From: Candidatus Woesearchaeota archaeon
GTDB taxonomy: Archaea > Nanobdellota > Nanobdellia > Woesearchaeales > GW2011-AR4
Direction of reading: 5' to 3'
Assembly: GCA_018303645.1 (NCBI GenBank)
Contig: JAGVXR010000069.1
Coordinates: 1-18,748 of the forward strand
Length of the DNA stretch: 18,748 bases
In this document: positions 7,648 through 14,812 of the stretch, one piece after another
How the letters are laid out: each line of letters opens with the position of its first letter
How positions within the stretch are numbered: the first letter of the stretch is position 1
Position numbers and translations under genes: made by a program
Notes under the pieces: model-generated
What the model saw: the letters and a program-made list of their open reading frames with translations, nothing else
Database searches by the model: none
What the model was told of the DNA's origin: nothing

Positions 7648-8037
7648 ATGGAAGAGCTTGTTGTTAAGGTTGACGGCAAAGAATACAAGGTTTTTGTAGA
7701 GGAAACAGAAGAAGGCAAAATACTGGTGCATTGCGGCTCTGATGTTTACGAGGTTGAGACAAAAAAAGACGCTGAGAATTCTGCAGTTGAGAGGCTTCAG
7801 AGAAAACAGGTTGCCGAGGAAGGCAAAATTGAGATTTTAGCTCCCTTGCCCGGCATTATTTATGAGATTAAAGCAAAGGAAGGCAGCAATGTCAAGCAGG
7901 GGCAAAGCCTTTTCACTCTCATGGCGATGAAGATGGAAAACGACATAACAGCGCCAAGAGAGGGCATTCTGAAAGAAATCAAGGTAAAGAAGAATGACAA
8001 TGTAAACAAGGGGGATGTCTTGGCTGTGCTGGAATAA
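7648..8037 (+). CDS. Biotin carboxyl carrier protein
   Basis: A 129-residue biotinyl carrier subunit. The C-terminal half (about 60-129) is a biotinyl/lipoyl domain with the A-M-K-M-E-N motif; K95 is the predicted biotinylated lysine, 34 residues from the C-terminus as usual. The N-terminal half (about 1-45) is a small beta-rich domain (V-D-G-K-E-Y-K-V), as in MmdC or AccB-like carriers, and the two are joined by a charged linker. The start codon lies 1 nt after the carboxyltransferase stop, so the two are cotranscribed. The stop (8035-8037) abuts the stop of bioY on the other strand with no base between, so the two transcripts converge with no intergenic space. Confidence 0.93.
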   Translation: MEELVVKVDGKEYKVFVEETEEGKILVHCGSDVYEVETKKDAENSAVERLQRKQVAEEGKIEILAPLPGIIYEIKAKEGSNVKQGQSLFTLMAMKMENDITAPREGILKEIKVKKNDNVNKGDVLAVLE

Positions 8038-8631
8038 TTATTTTGCTTTCTCCAGTTTTTCCGCTCCCTGCCACAAATAAGGGAAGAATGCCGCTGCCAT
8101 AAATGCTTTAAGAGTGTCTCCTATTATAAAAGGAAACAAGCCATATTGGAGAGTTTTCAAAATTGAAGTGCCTATGTTGAGCTGCAAGCCAACAAGCCCA
8201 AATACATACAAAATTATTTCTCCAGCAAGCATGCAAAGCAGTATGCTTTTTCTGGTTCTGCCGTAGCCTTTTTCAATCATTAATCCTATGAAGAATGCCA
8301 TGAACAAAAAGCCGATTATGTAGCCGCCTGTCGGCCCGAGGATTGCCTTTATGCCTGACTTGTAGCCCGCAAAAACTCCAAAGCCAAGCAGCCCTGCAAG
8401 CACATATGCCGCTATTGCCACCAAGCCTTTTCTTGAGCCGAAGAAAAATGCAATCAGGAAAATTCCAAATGTCTGCATTGTTATTGGCACGGGCCAGAGC
8501 GGAATTTGCAGGTTTGCCATTATAGCCATAAATACAACGCTTGCCAATACCATAAAAATATCAAGAATTATTGTCCTTTGATGAAATATCATCTCGTACA
8601 AAGTCTTGTATCTTGTCTCGTGCACATTCAT
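8038..8631 (-). CDS. bioY: BioY biotin transporter, S component
   Basis: A 197-residue membrane protein with about six hydrophobic helices. The BioY signature I-P-L-W-P-V-P-I-T-M-Q-T is at residues 43-54 and G-P-T-G-G-Y-I-I-G-F near residue 100. BioY captures biotin from outside; it usually works with an energy-coupling module (EcfA/EcfT), although solo BioY proteins are also known. No ECF ATPase or EcfT lies in the window. The start overlaps the preceding small membrane gene by four bases (ATGA). Placement next to biotin ligase and carboxylase genes strongly supports biotin as substrate and suggests that the organism imports biotin. Confidence 0.92.
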   Translation of the reverse strand: MNVHETRYKTLYEMIFHQRTIILDIFMVLASVVFMAIMANLQIPLWPVPITMQTFGIFLIAFFFGSRKGLVAIAAYVLAGLLGFGVFAGYKSGIKAILGPTGGYIIGFLFMAFFIGLMIEKGYGRTRKSILLCMLAGEIILYVFGLVGLQLNIGTSILKTLQYGLFPFIIGDTLKAFMAAAFFPYLWQGAEKLEKAK

Positions 8632-8855
8632 TTTTTCTCACCAGGCCTGCCGAATATAATCCCTGCCAGCACATTCAAAGCCCATGCCTGAAAAACACTT
8701 ATTTTATAGATGCCTCCAAAGACATAGTTCCATAAGAGCATAACAGGAAGCGCAAGTATCAAGCCGACTAAAGCACTCAATACAATAACAAATAGTATTG
8801 CATAGCCTGTTTCTATCAGCTTTCTCAGCACCGGCACATTCTTGAGAACCACCAT
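8628..8855 (-). CDS. Small two-helix membrane protein upstream of bioY
   Basis: A 75-residue protein with two predicted membrane helices (about residues 16-40 and 53-69) and the pattern L-W-N-Y-V-F-G...F-Q-A-W-A-L-N. That pattern recurs in many small uncharacterised membrane proteins, and no function can be assigned from it. It is much too short to be EcfT. Its stop overlaps the bioY start by four bases (ATGA), so translation is likely coupled. A TATA box about 27 nt upstream suggests that it and bioY can be transcribed apart from birA. A role as a BioY accessory is possible but rests only on position. Confidence 0.65.
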   Translation of the reverse strand: MVVLKNVPVLRKLIETGYAILFVIVLSALVGLILALPVMLLWNYVFGGIYKISVFQAWALNVLAGIIFGRPGEKK

Positions 8856-8878
8856 TGCTATTAAGATTGGCTTGAATC

Positions 8879-8886
8879 TTTTTAAA
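8879..8886 (-). promoter_or_regulatory. TATA box for the small membrane protein and bioY
   Basis: TTTAAAAA on the minus strand, about 27 nt upstream of the ATG at 8855, inside the 63-nt gap after birA. It would give bioY a promoter independent of the biotin carboxylase/birA transcript. Confidence 0.5.
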
Positions 8887-8918
8887 TGTTGTGGATGAAT
8901 TAGCGTATTTATTTCCAG

Positions 8919-9686
8919 TCAGTACCTTACATTTATATCTCCTTCAACAATTTTAATTACTTTGCCGTTTTTTAATTTGAGCAGCAAGCTGCAGTCCTTA
9001 TCAATGCCCATTGCCCTGCCTGTTAATTTTTTAAACCTGGTTATTACCGTGACATTCTTGCTGATTGTGTCGCAATATGTTTTCCATATCTTCAGTATTT
9101 TGCCCGTGTTGCCTCTGCTGTAATAATTGCCATATAAAACAAAAAATTCGTCAATGATGCTTTTTGCCAGTTTTTTGATATCAAAGGTTTGGTTTTTTAT
9201 AATTTTCAGCGAGACTGCCGTTTTTTTGATTTCCTCAGGAAAATGATTTTGATTTATATTGAGCCCGATTCCAACAACAACAAAATTTTCACTGCCGAAT
9301 ATGCCCTCTGTAAGAATGCCGCAGAGCTTTTTGCCTTTGTAATGGACATCATTCGGCCATTTTATATTTGTTTTTAGATTTGATATTTTTTTTATGGACT
9401 TTACAACACAGATTGCTGCAATAAATGTAAGGTATTGGATTTTTTCAATATTTTTCGGCTTTAATAAAATTGACATCCACAAGCCGCCTTTTGCAGAAAA
9501 CCATTTTCTCCCAAACCTGCCCCTGCCTTTTGTTTGAGTGCCTGTAATTAATATTGTGTTGCTCAAGCCTTTTCCGGCAAATTCCTTGGCTTTGTCCTGC
9601 GTTGAGGCTAATGATTTAAAGCGGTAAATTTTGTAATGATGCATTTTAATTTCAGAAATGAATGTGTTTTTAAGATTATTCCTCAA
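8919..9686 (-). CDS. birA: Biotin--protein ligase, monofunctional
   Basis: A ligase of up to 255 residues that activates biotin with ATP and attaches it to the carrier lysine. The catalytic core shows S-T-Q-D-K-A near the N-terminus, the biotinyl-AMP loop G-R-G-R-F-G-R-K-W, G-G-L-W-M-S, K-W-P-N-D-V, K-L-C-G-I-L-T-E and V-G-I-G-L-N-I-N. A small C-terminal SH3-like domain (about 205-255) follows. There is no N-terminal winged-helix domain, so it is not a BirA-type repressor. The longest start (9686) overlaps the biotin carboxylase gene by 11 nt; the internal ATG at 9644 (MHHYKIYRF) gives the usual family N-terminus and may be the true start. It lies in the biotin carboxylase operon, and its substrate is almost certainly the carrier encoded at 7648-8037. 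Confidence 0.92.
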   Translation of the reverse strand: MRNNLKNTFISEIKMHHYKIYRFKSLASTQDKAKEFAGKGLSNTILITGTQTKGRGRFGRKWFSAKGGLWMSILLKPKNIEKIQYLTFIAAICVVKSIKKISNLKTNIKWPNDVHYKGKKLCGILTEGIFGSENFVVVGIGLNINQNHFPEEIKKTAVSLKIIKNQTFDIKKLAKSIIDEFFVLYGNYYSRGNTGKILKIWKTYCDTISKNVTVITRFKKLTGRAMGIDKDCSLLLKLKNGKVIKIVEGDINVRY

Positions 9687-11583
9687 AGCTTCCTTCGCTT
9701 AATGCTTCCTGCCTTGCTACAACAACCCAGGGATTTGCCTTGCTGTTCTGCTTTTTTGAGAGGTACTGCGCGACTGCTGTCGTTACAATAAGGACTTTCT
9801 TTTCCCTTGGCAATGCCTCTTTTTTTGTCTTGATTCCCTTAATCTCTTCCATTATCCTGTTGTTTTCAATAAAGGATGTTGTGATATTGCCCCTTAAGAA
9901 CTGCCTCTTGCTTAAAATGAGCTGATGAAAGGGAATTGTTGTTTTGACTCCCTCTATTATGAATTCCTGCAACGACCTTCTTGTTCTGGCAATTGCTTCC
10001 TGCCTTGTTTTGCCGTGGCAGATAAGCAGAGCCACCAGCGAGTCAAATTGCGGCAGAATCCTGCAGCCGCTATGGCAGGAGCTGCTTATCCTTATTCCAG
10101 GGCCTCCCGGAGGCAGGTAATTTAATATCGTTCCGGGGGATGGGGCGAAATTGCTGCATGGGTCTTCTGCATTAATCCTGCACTCTATCGCATGCCCCTC
10201 AATCTTAATGTCCTCCTGACTGTAAGCAAGCTTGGCGCCCTCAGCGAGCTTTATCTGCTCTTTTACCAAATCAACATTGGTTACCATTTCTGTCACTCCA
10301 TGCTCAACCTGTATTCTTGTGTTCATCTCGATGAAATAGAAATTCCTGCTTTTGTCCAGCAGAAACTCGACTGTGCCTGCTCCCTCATAGCCTATCGCTT
10401 TGACGGCATTTACAGCCGCACTTCCCATTGTTTTCCTAAGCTCATTGTCAAGCGCAGGGCTTGGGGATTCCTCAATCAGCTTCTGATGCCTCCGCTGTAT
10501 GCTGCAGTCACGCTCGCCAAGATGGATTACATTTCCATATGCATCTGCCAATATCTGGAATTCTATATGCCTTGGCTCTTCCAGATACTTCTCTATGTAT
10601 AATGAATTATCTCCAAAGGAATTAAGCGCCTCTTTCCGGGCATTCTCAAATGCCCCATAAACATCTTCCTCTTTTGTTACAATCCTCATGCCCTTGCCGC
10701 CGCCGCCGGCAGAAGCCTTCAAAATGACAGGAAATCCTATTTTCTTTGCTGCCATCATGGTGTGTTTTCTGCTCTTCAGGTCTTCCCTTATTCCCTCAAT
10801 GACTGGAATATTGACTTTTAGCATAGACTTTTTTGCCTCAACCTTGTCTCCAAGCTTCCCCATCATCTTTGAAGATGGACCTATAAACTTTATTCCTTTT
10901 TTCTCGCATAGCTTTGCCATCTTTGGATTTTCTGACAGAAAGCCGTATCCCGGATGAATTGCTTCGCAATTGCTTTGCTTTGCAATCCTTACAATTTTTT
11001 TAACGTTGAGGTAATTTCCTGATTTGCCGATGTTGTAAGACTTGTCTGCAAATTTTACTGCCAAGCTGTCTTTTTCGTCATCTGAATGCACAACCACACT
11101 TTCTATGCCAAGCTCCCTGCATGCCCTTATAATGCGAAGGGCTATTTCCCCCCTGTTGGCAACCAATATTCTCTTAAAGCCGCCCTTGCCCAGAACCGTA
11201 TAGTTTTTTTCCTTTTCCTTATTTATGCCAAATCCTCTAGTCAGCACATCCAGAAATGAATTATCCATTGGGTTTCTGAATATTTCCTCTATTCTGGATT
11301 CGTCCACATGCGGCAGTCTTTTCATCACGTTTGCTGTTATGAAGCTGCTCATATCTCCTAGCTTTGAAGAACTAAACAGGCTTTTGCTTGGAGTCATTAT
11401 GTGGTGATTTATCATGCCTTCAAAATACCTGTAAACAGCAGGAGAGACTTGTTTTGTTTTGGTAATTGAATATCTTAAAAAATGGTAAGCTTTTTCCAAA
11501 GGCTTTAGAGCTTTATTAAGCACATTAATCATTAATTGCTGCCTTATATTAAAGCCTATTTTTGCTTTTTTGCTTTTTAGCAT
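9676..11583 (-). CDS. accC: Biotin carboxylase subunit of acyl-CoA carboxylase, with N-terminal extension
   Basis: This subunit carboxylates biotin using ATP and bicarbonate. The biotin carboxylase domain starts at F136-K-R-I-L-V-A-N-R-G-E-I-A. It contains H-P-G-Y-G-F-L-S-E-N, the ATP-grasp glycine loop A-G-G-G-G-K-G-M-R (292-300), H-L-G-E-R-D-C-S-I-Q-R-R-H-Q-K and E-M-N-T-R-I-Q-V-E-H (419-428), and the catalytic arginine region G-P-G-I-R (R498). After E-H the usual proline is glycine (G429). At 635 residues it is far longer than the roughly 450-residue enzyme: about 135 N-terminal residues, helical and basic, match no family I recognise. A C-terminal tail (about 580-635) contains N-P-W-V-V-V-A-R, faintly like the tail of OadG-type subunits. 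The TATA box 25 nt upstream of ATG 11583 supports translation of the whole extension. The carboxyltransferase and carrier are in the opposing operon. Confidence 0.92.
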   Translation of the reverse strand: MLKSKKAKIGFNIRQQLMINVLNKALKPLEKAYHFLRYSITKTKQVSPAVYRYFEGMINHHIMTPSKSLFSSSKLGDMSSFITANVMKRLPHVDESRIEEIFRNPMDNSFLDVLTRGFGINKEKEKNYTVLGKGGFKRILVANRGEIALRIIRACRELGIESVVVHSDDEKDSLAVKFADKSYNIGKSGNYLNVKKIVRIAKQSNCEAIHPGYGFLSENPKMAKLCEKKGIKFIGPSSKMMGKLGDKVEAKKSMLKVNIPVIEGIREDLKSRKHTMMAAKKIGFPVILKASAGGGGKGMRIVTKEEDVYGAFENARKEALNSFGDNSLYIEKYLEEPRHIEFQILADAYGNVIHLGERDCSIQRRHQKLIEESPSPALDNELRKTMGSAAVNAVKAIGYEGAGTVEFLLDKSRNFYFIEMNTRIQVEHGVTEMVTNVDLVKEQIKLAEGAKLAYSQEDIKIEGHAIECRINAEDPCSNFAPSPGTILNYLPPGGPGIRISSSCHSGCRILPQFDSLVALLICHGKTRQEAIARTRRSLQEFIIEGVKTTIPFHQLILSKRQFLRGNITTSFIENNRIMEEIKGIKTKKEALPREKKVLIVTTAVAQYLSKKQNSKANPWVVVARQEALSEGSFEE

Positions 11584-11602
11584 AAAGCATAAGTTAGCAC
11601 TT

Positions 11603-11614
11603 CTTTTTATAAAG
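11603..11614 (-). promoter_or_regulatory. TATA box for the biotin carboxylase operon
   Basis: CTTTATAAAAAG on the minus strand, centred 25 nt upstream of the ATG at 11583, so the mRNA would be leaderless and start with the long N-terminal extension. It shares the AT-rich 11584-11731 spacer with the divergent dehydratase operon. Confidence 0.6.
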
Positions 11615-11694
11615 ATTTTGCAGTTTTGAAGGAGAAATATGATATAGAATGAATATTTTATAATATATATATTAAAAAATATAATAGTAGAAAG

Positions 11695-11704
11695 TTATTT
11701 AAAT
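11695..11704 (+). promoter_or_regulatory. TATA box for the acyl-CoA chain operon
   Basis: TTATTTAAAT, centred about 32 nt upstream of the ATG at 11732, giving a predicted 5' leader of only a few bases. The region just before it (about 11652-11690) is an almost pure A/T stretch with alternating TATATA and could hold a second promoter element or an operator shared with the divergent biotin carboxylase operon. Confidence 0.5.
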
Positions 11705-11731
11705 TAAACCAAAGTTAAGAAACAAGCTAAA

Positions 11732-12223
11732 ATGAACCAGATAAACGAGCTAAAAAACGAGAATGGGGAAATAGATGCAGATGGAATTAAGAAGATTATT
11801 CCCTATAATGAGCATTTTCTTTTCATAGACAGAGTCACGGCATTGACTTGCAATAAAATCGTGGCTATGAAAGAGTTGACAGGCAAAGAGGACTTTTTTA
11901 AGGGGCATTTTGCAGGCTTTCCTATAATGCCTGGCGCCCTTACAATAGAGGGCATGGGGCAGGCAGCAACCTTGCTGGCAAGAAGCAGTATTCCCAATCA
12001 TCAGGAGAAAGATGTTCTGGCTTACAGGATAAAAGAAGCAAAGTTTAGTGCGCCTGTTTTTCCGCCTGCTAAAATCAGGTTTGAAATCGACTTGATTGCC
12101 CAAGACGAAAGAGGTGCAATTCTTCAGGGCAAGGCTTTTGTTAAAGACACTTTAGTGGCGGAAACACTTTTGATGCTTGCCATTGTAAACAGGGCAGATT
12201 TCAGAGCTAAAAACTCTAAGTAA
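11732..12223 (+). CDS. FabZ-like beta-hydroxyacyl dehydratase (hot-dog fold)
   Basis: A 163-residue hot-dog-fold protein related to FabZ, which removes water from beta-hydroxyacyl thioesters to give trans-2-enoyl products. Visible features are I-I-P-Y-N-E-H-F-L-F-I-D-R-V (about 22-35), equivalent to the FabZ N-terminal signature, and G-H-F-A-G-F-P-I-M-P-G-A-L-T-I-E-G-M-G-Q-A (58-78). H59 and E73 are placed like the catalytic His/Glu pair of FabZ, with the same 14-residue spacing (H49/E63 in Pseudomonas aeruginosa FabZ). Length is typical for the family. First gene of the plus-strand operon; the thiolase starts 9 nt after its stop behind a GGGGG-containing ribosome-binding sequence. As no acyl carrier protein gene is visible, the substrate may be a CoA thioester; that is inference. 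Confidence 0.85.
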   Translation: MNQINELKNENGEIDADGIKKIIPYNEHFLFIDRVTALTCNKIVAMKELTGKEDFFKGHFAGFPIMPGALTIEGMGQAATLLARSSIPNHQEKDVLAYRIKEAKFSAPVFPPAKIRFEIDLIAQDERGAILQGKAFVKDTLVAETLLMLAIVNRADFRAKNSK

Positions 12224-12232
12224 GGGGGTTCT

Positions 12233-13360
12233 ATGTACGTTAAAGGGGTTGGCATGACTAAATTTGGAGCGCAGACAGATACAACCCATGAGATGGTTTA
12301 TGAGGCTACTTTGGAAGCTTTAGAAGACGCTGATTTTAAGATTGATGATGTAGAAGCAATAGTGTCTACTGTTGTTAACACAACAATAAATGGCGAAAGG
12401 CAAAGGGGCTTCTCATCCATATTAAGCAGCATGTTCAAAAAGAAGATTCCTATCATCACTACATCTGCTGTTTGCGGCAGCGGCGGCTCAGCTTTGTGGA
12501 CGGCAAATAAGCTTGATTATGGCAATGTGCTTGTTGTTGGCGCTGAGAGGCTGTTATCAAACAACACATCATTAGTCACCGATGAGATCTTAATGGCTGG
12601 GGAAAGAATTTATGAGCAGGCAGAAGGCTTGATTTTTCCCGCGCAGAATGCCCTGGTTGCCCAGCAGTACATGCTTAAATACGGCGCAACAACAGACGAC
12701 TTTGCATTAGTTGCCTTCAAGAACCACCAGAATGCTTACCTTAATCCGAAAGCGAGGTTCTACAAAAGGCAGGTAACTTTAAAGCAGATAAAAAAATCTC
12801 CTATTGTTGCATCCCCATTAAGGCTTTTTGACTGCAGCTTGTCAGTGAATGGAGCGGCGGCTGCAATACTCACTAAAGAAAAAACAGACATTGAGATTGT
12901 TGGCTCAAGCTTGTTTGTTGACAGGCTTTCAGCTTTTGAAAGCGAGGACATGACTTCATGGCAAGCCTCAAAGCTGGCAGCAGAAGAAGCTTACAAGCAG
13001 GCTGGGATTGCCCCAAATGATATAGACATTGCTGAATTGCATGACGCTTTCACGCCTGTGGAGGTTATCAGCTACGAGGATGTTGGATTTTGCAAGAAGG
13101 GAGAGGCAAAACACCTCATAAGAAAAGGCAAGGTCAATATTAATGGTGAACTGCCTGTCAACACAAGCGGGGGCTTGAAGGCAAAGGGGCATCCGATAAG
13201 CGCGACAGGCATATCTCAGGTTTATGAGCTTGCAAAGCAGATGCGCAGGCAGGCTGGAGAAAGGCAGGTGAGCAAAAATATAGAGTATGCTTTGGCGCAG
13301 AACATTGGCGGCGTAGGGAGCACTGTAACAGTGCACATCCTGAGGAAGGTGAACTCATGA
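12233..13360 (+). CDS. Thiolase family protein, archaeal/SCP2 type (copy 1)
   Basis: A 375-residue thiolase-superfamily protein of the archaeal acetoacetyl-CoA thiolase/SCP2 type. Such enzymes condense or cleave acyl-CoAs and in archaea work with a DUF35 partner. The nucleophile is C81 in S-A-V-C-G-S-G-G. The H-D-A-F-T-P motif is at 270-275, and N-T-S-G-G-L-K-A-K-G-H-P-I-S-A-T-G (310-326) contains the active-site H320. The second cysteine is not seen: HDAF has Ala where SCP2 thiolases often have Cys (HDCF), and the C-terminal loop reads Q-N-I-G-G-V-G. The gene overlaps the next one by 4 nt (ATGA), with a clear GGTGA ribosome-binding site before that start. Its middle (12601-12838) is nearly identical to copy 2 at 15370-16503, while the ends are more diverged. 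Confidence 0.85.
   Translation: MYVKGVGMTKFGAQTDTTHEMVYEATLEALEDADFKIDDVEAIVSTVVNTTINGERQRGFSSILSSMFKKKIPIITTSAVCGSGGSALWTANKLDYGNVLVVGAERLLSNNTSLVTDEILMAGERIYEQAEGLIFPAQNALVAQQYMLKYGATTDDFALVAFKNHQNAYLNPKARFYKRQVTLKQIKKSPIVASPLRLFDCSLSVNGAAAAILTKEKTDIEIVGSSLFVDRLSAFESEDMTSWQASKLAAEEAYKQAGIAPNDIDIAELHDAFTPVEVISYEDVGFCKKGEAKHLIRKGKVNINGELPVNTSGGLKAKGHPISATGISQVYELAKQMRRQAGERQVSKNIEYALAQNIGGVGSTVTVHILRKVNS
12601..12838 (+). repeat. Near-identical segment shared by the two thiolase genes, copy 1
   Basis: Pairs with 15750-15987. I count 14 mismatches in 238 nt, and the final 78 nt (12761-12838) are identical including silent positions. A further 42-nt perfect match pairs 13160-13201 with 16309-16350 at the same offset (3149). 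The flanking parts of the two genes are much more diverged, suggesting gene conversion. Confidence 0.8.
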
Positions 13361-14811
13361 TAATAAGATGGATTTGCGAGAAGTGCAACAAAAAATGGAT
13401 TTATCCTGTTGAGAAATGCGTTTACTGCAAAGGCGGCATTTCAAAGCAAAAGGGCGCTAAAATCAAGGTTGTCGGCATAACAAAGGTTTCCATACCTTCC
13501 CCAATGCATCCGGTAATTCCGTATAATATAATTCTTCTGCAGGATGAGCATGGCAACAGGATGCCAAAAAAGACAATGAAAGATTATAAAATAGGGGATG
13601 ATTACACAGAGCAGAAAGCCAAAAGCAATGATGCTGTTGCGATTGTCAAGACAAAATATGACACTTATGAAGCGATAAAAGAGGCTGTCGGGCTTGTTAA
13701 TGGCATTGGCTTGGGCGAAACTGACAAAATCCTGATTAAGCCGAGCATTGTTATCGCAGCCTATCCTTACCAGGCTGTCAACACAAATCCGGATTTTCTT
13801 AATGCGCTTTTGCTTGTTTTATTTGAACATGGAATAAAAAAAGAAAATGTTATTGTTGCTGAGCAGGCATTGATTGGGTCAGATGCTGCTGATGCAGCTT
13901 CAAAATCTGGAATTATTGAAATCTGCAAGAAAAACGGGGTTGAGTTTGCGGACATATCAAAAGGTCCTTTTGAGGAAGTTAAAGCAGAAGGATATGCTTT
14001 TAATGTATTCAAGGAGGCATTAAGCAGGAAAATAATAAATTCCCCTATAATGAAGACAAATTTTCAAATTGGAATTTCCGGCGCGATGGAAAATATTTCG
14101 AGGCTTGTCGACGAAAAAACACAAAGAAAGATGTATTTTGATGATATTGACAACACGCTTCCCAAGCTGGCAAAGGCATTGCCGGAAGTTTTCACAATAG
14201 CTGATGCGACAAACGGCATGCAGGGGCAAGGCCCATTGGCGCTTGGCGAGCCTGCATTCCTGAACCTGGTTTTAGCCAGCAGAAATGCTGCAAATCTAGA
14301 TATTGCTTTTACCGAGGTTGCAATGCTTCAGCTTCCATCTTATATAAATTATTCATACCCAAATACCAATTTAAAAAATATAGAGATTGTGGGCGGTGAA
14401 ATAGATGCATTGAGATATCCTATTAAGGCTGCTTCCCCTCACGAGACGGCACACCCTGACATCAAGGTTATTGACGGCAAAGCCTGCCCTGCATGCCTGA
14501 ATTTATTGTATAATCTTACTTCAAGGCTTGTTGGATTAAGGGGCGATGAGATAAATATCGTAACAGGCTCTGTTTTATCTGAAGATATGCTAAAAGGAAA
14601 ATCCAGGCTTGTTGCATTAGGCGAATGTGCTATGAATAAATTAAAAGAATTGAATGTTGAACCCATTGCAAGCATTGATGAAAGGATAGATGTGATAGAG
14701 CAACTTGTCTTATTGAAGAAACTTCTAACAACAAAAGGAGAGCCAAGAATAACGCCTGTTGACAGAGTTAAATCAAAGATGAAAAAACTTCTTTCAAGAG
14801 TGGTCCGGTAA
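13357..14811 (+). CDS. DUF35 (zinc ribbon/OB) fused to DUF362 protein
   Basis: A 484-residue two-domain protein. Residues 1-88 look like DUF35: a rubredoxin-like zinc ribbon with C7-x2-C10 and C21-x2-C24, then an OB-fold-like part containing A-K-I-K-V-V-G-I-T-K-V. In archaea DUF35 proteins bind thiolases and form the scaffold of the acetoacetyl-CoA thiolase/HMG-CoA synthase complex. Residues from about 92 to 440 resemble DUF362 (PF04015): V-A-I-V-K, D-K-I-L-I-K-P-S, V-N-T-N-P-D-F-L-N-A, I-V-A-E-Q, then D-A-T-N-G-M-Q-G-Q-G-P-L-A-L-G and N-L-V-L-A-S-R-N-A-A-N-L-D. The role of DUF362 is not established; some members carry Fe-S ferredoxin domains, and here only a C-P-A-C pair follows. The gene overlaps the thiolase by 4 nt and is followed after 1 nt by the SDR. 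The fusion places an unknown activity on the thiolase complex. Confidence 0.8.
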   Translation: MIIRWICEKCNKKWIYPVEKCVYCKGGISKQKGAKIKVVGITKVSIPSPMHPVIPYNIILLQDEHGNRMPKKTMKDYKIGDDYTEQKAKSNDAVAIVKTKYDTYEAIKEAVGLVNGIGLGETDKILIKPSIVIAAYPYQAVNTNPDFLNALLLVLFEHGIKKENVIVAEQALIGSDAADAASKSGIIEICKKNGVEFADISKGPFEEVKAEGYAFNVFKEALSRKIINSPIMKTNFQIGISGAMENISRLVDEKTQRKMYFDDIDNTLPKLAKALPEVFTIADATNGMQGQGPLALGEPAFLNLVLASRNAANLDIAFTEVAMLQLPSYINYSYPNTNLKNIEIVGGEIDALRYPIKAASPHETAHPDIKVIDGKACPACLNLLYNLTSRLVGLRGDEINIVTGSVLSEDMLKGKSRLVALGECAMNKLKELNVEPIASIDERIDVIEQLVLLKKLLTTKGEPRITPVDRVKSKMKKLLSRVVR

Positions 14812-14812
14812 A

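Noticed and set aside
6126..8037. Sodium-pumping methylmalonyl-CoA or oxaloacetate decarboxylase
   Set aside because: No membrane beta subunit (MmdB/OadB) is present, and a full biotin carboxylase lies in the adjoining operon.
8919..9686. Bifunctional BirA repressor
   Set aside because: There is no winged-helix domain before the catalytic core.
9676..10602. Several plus-strand ORFs opposite biotin carboxylase
   Set aside because: All are antisense shadows of a clearly conserved enzyme and show no domain features.
11640..11692. Replication origin or attachment site in the A/T-rich spacer
   Set aside because: Only AT-richness is seen; no repeated origin-recognition boxes, tRNA or integrase are nearby. 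It is better explained as a divergent promoter region.
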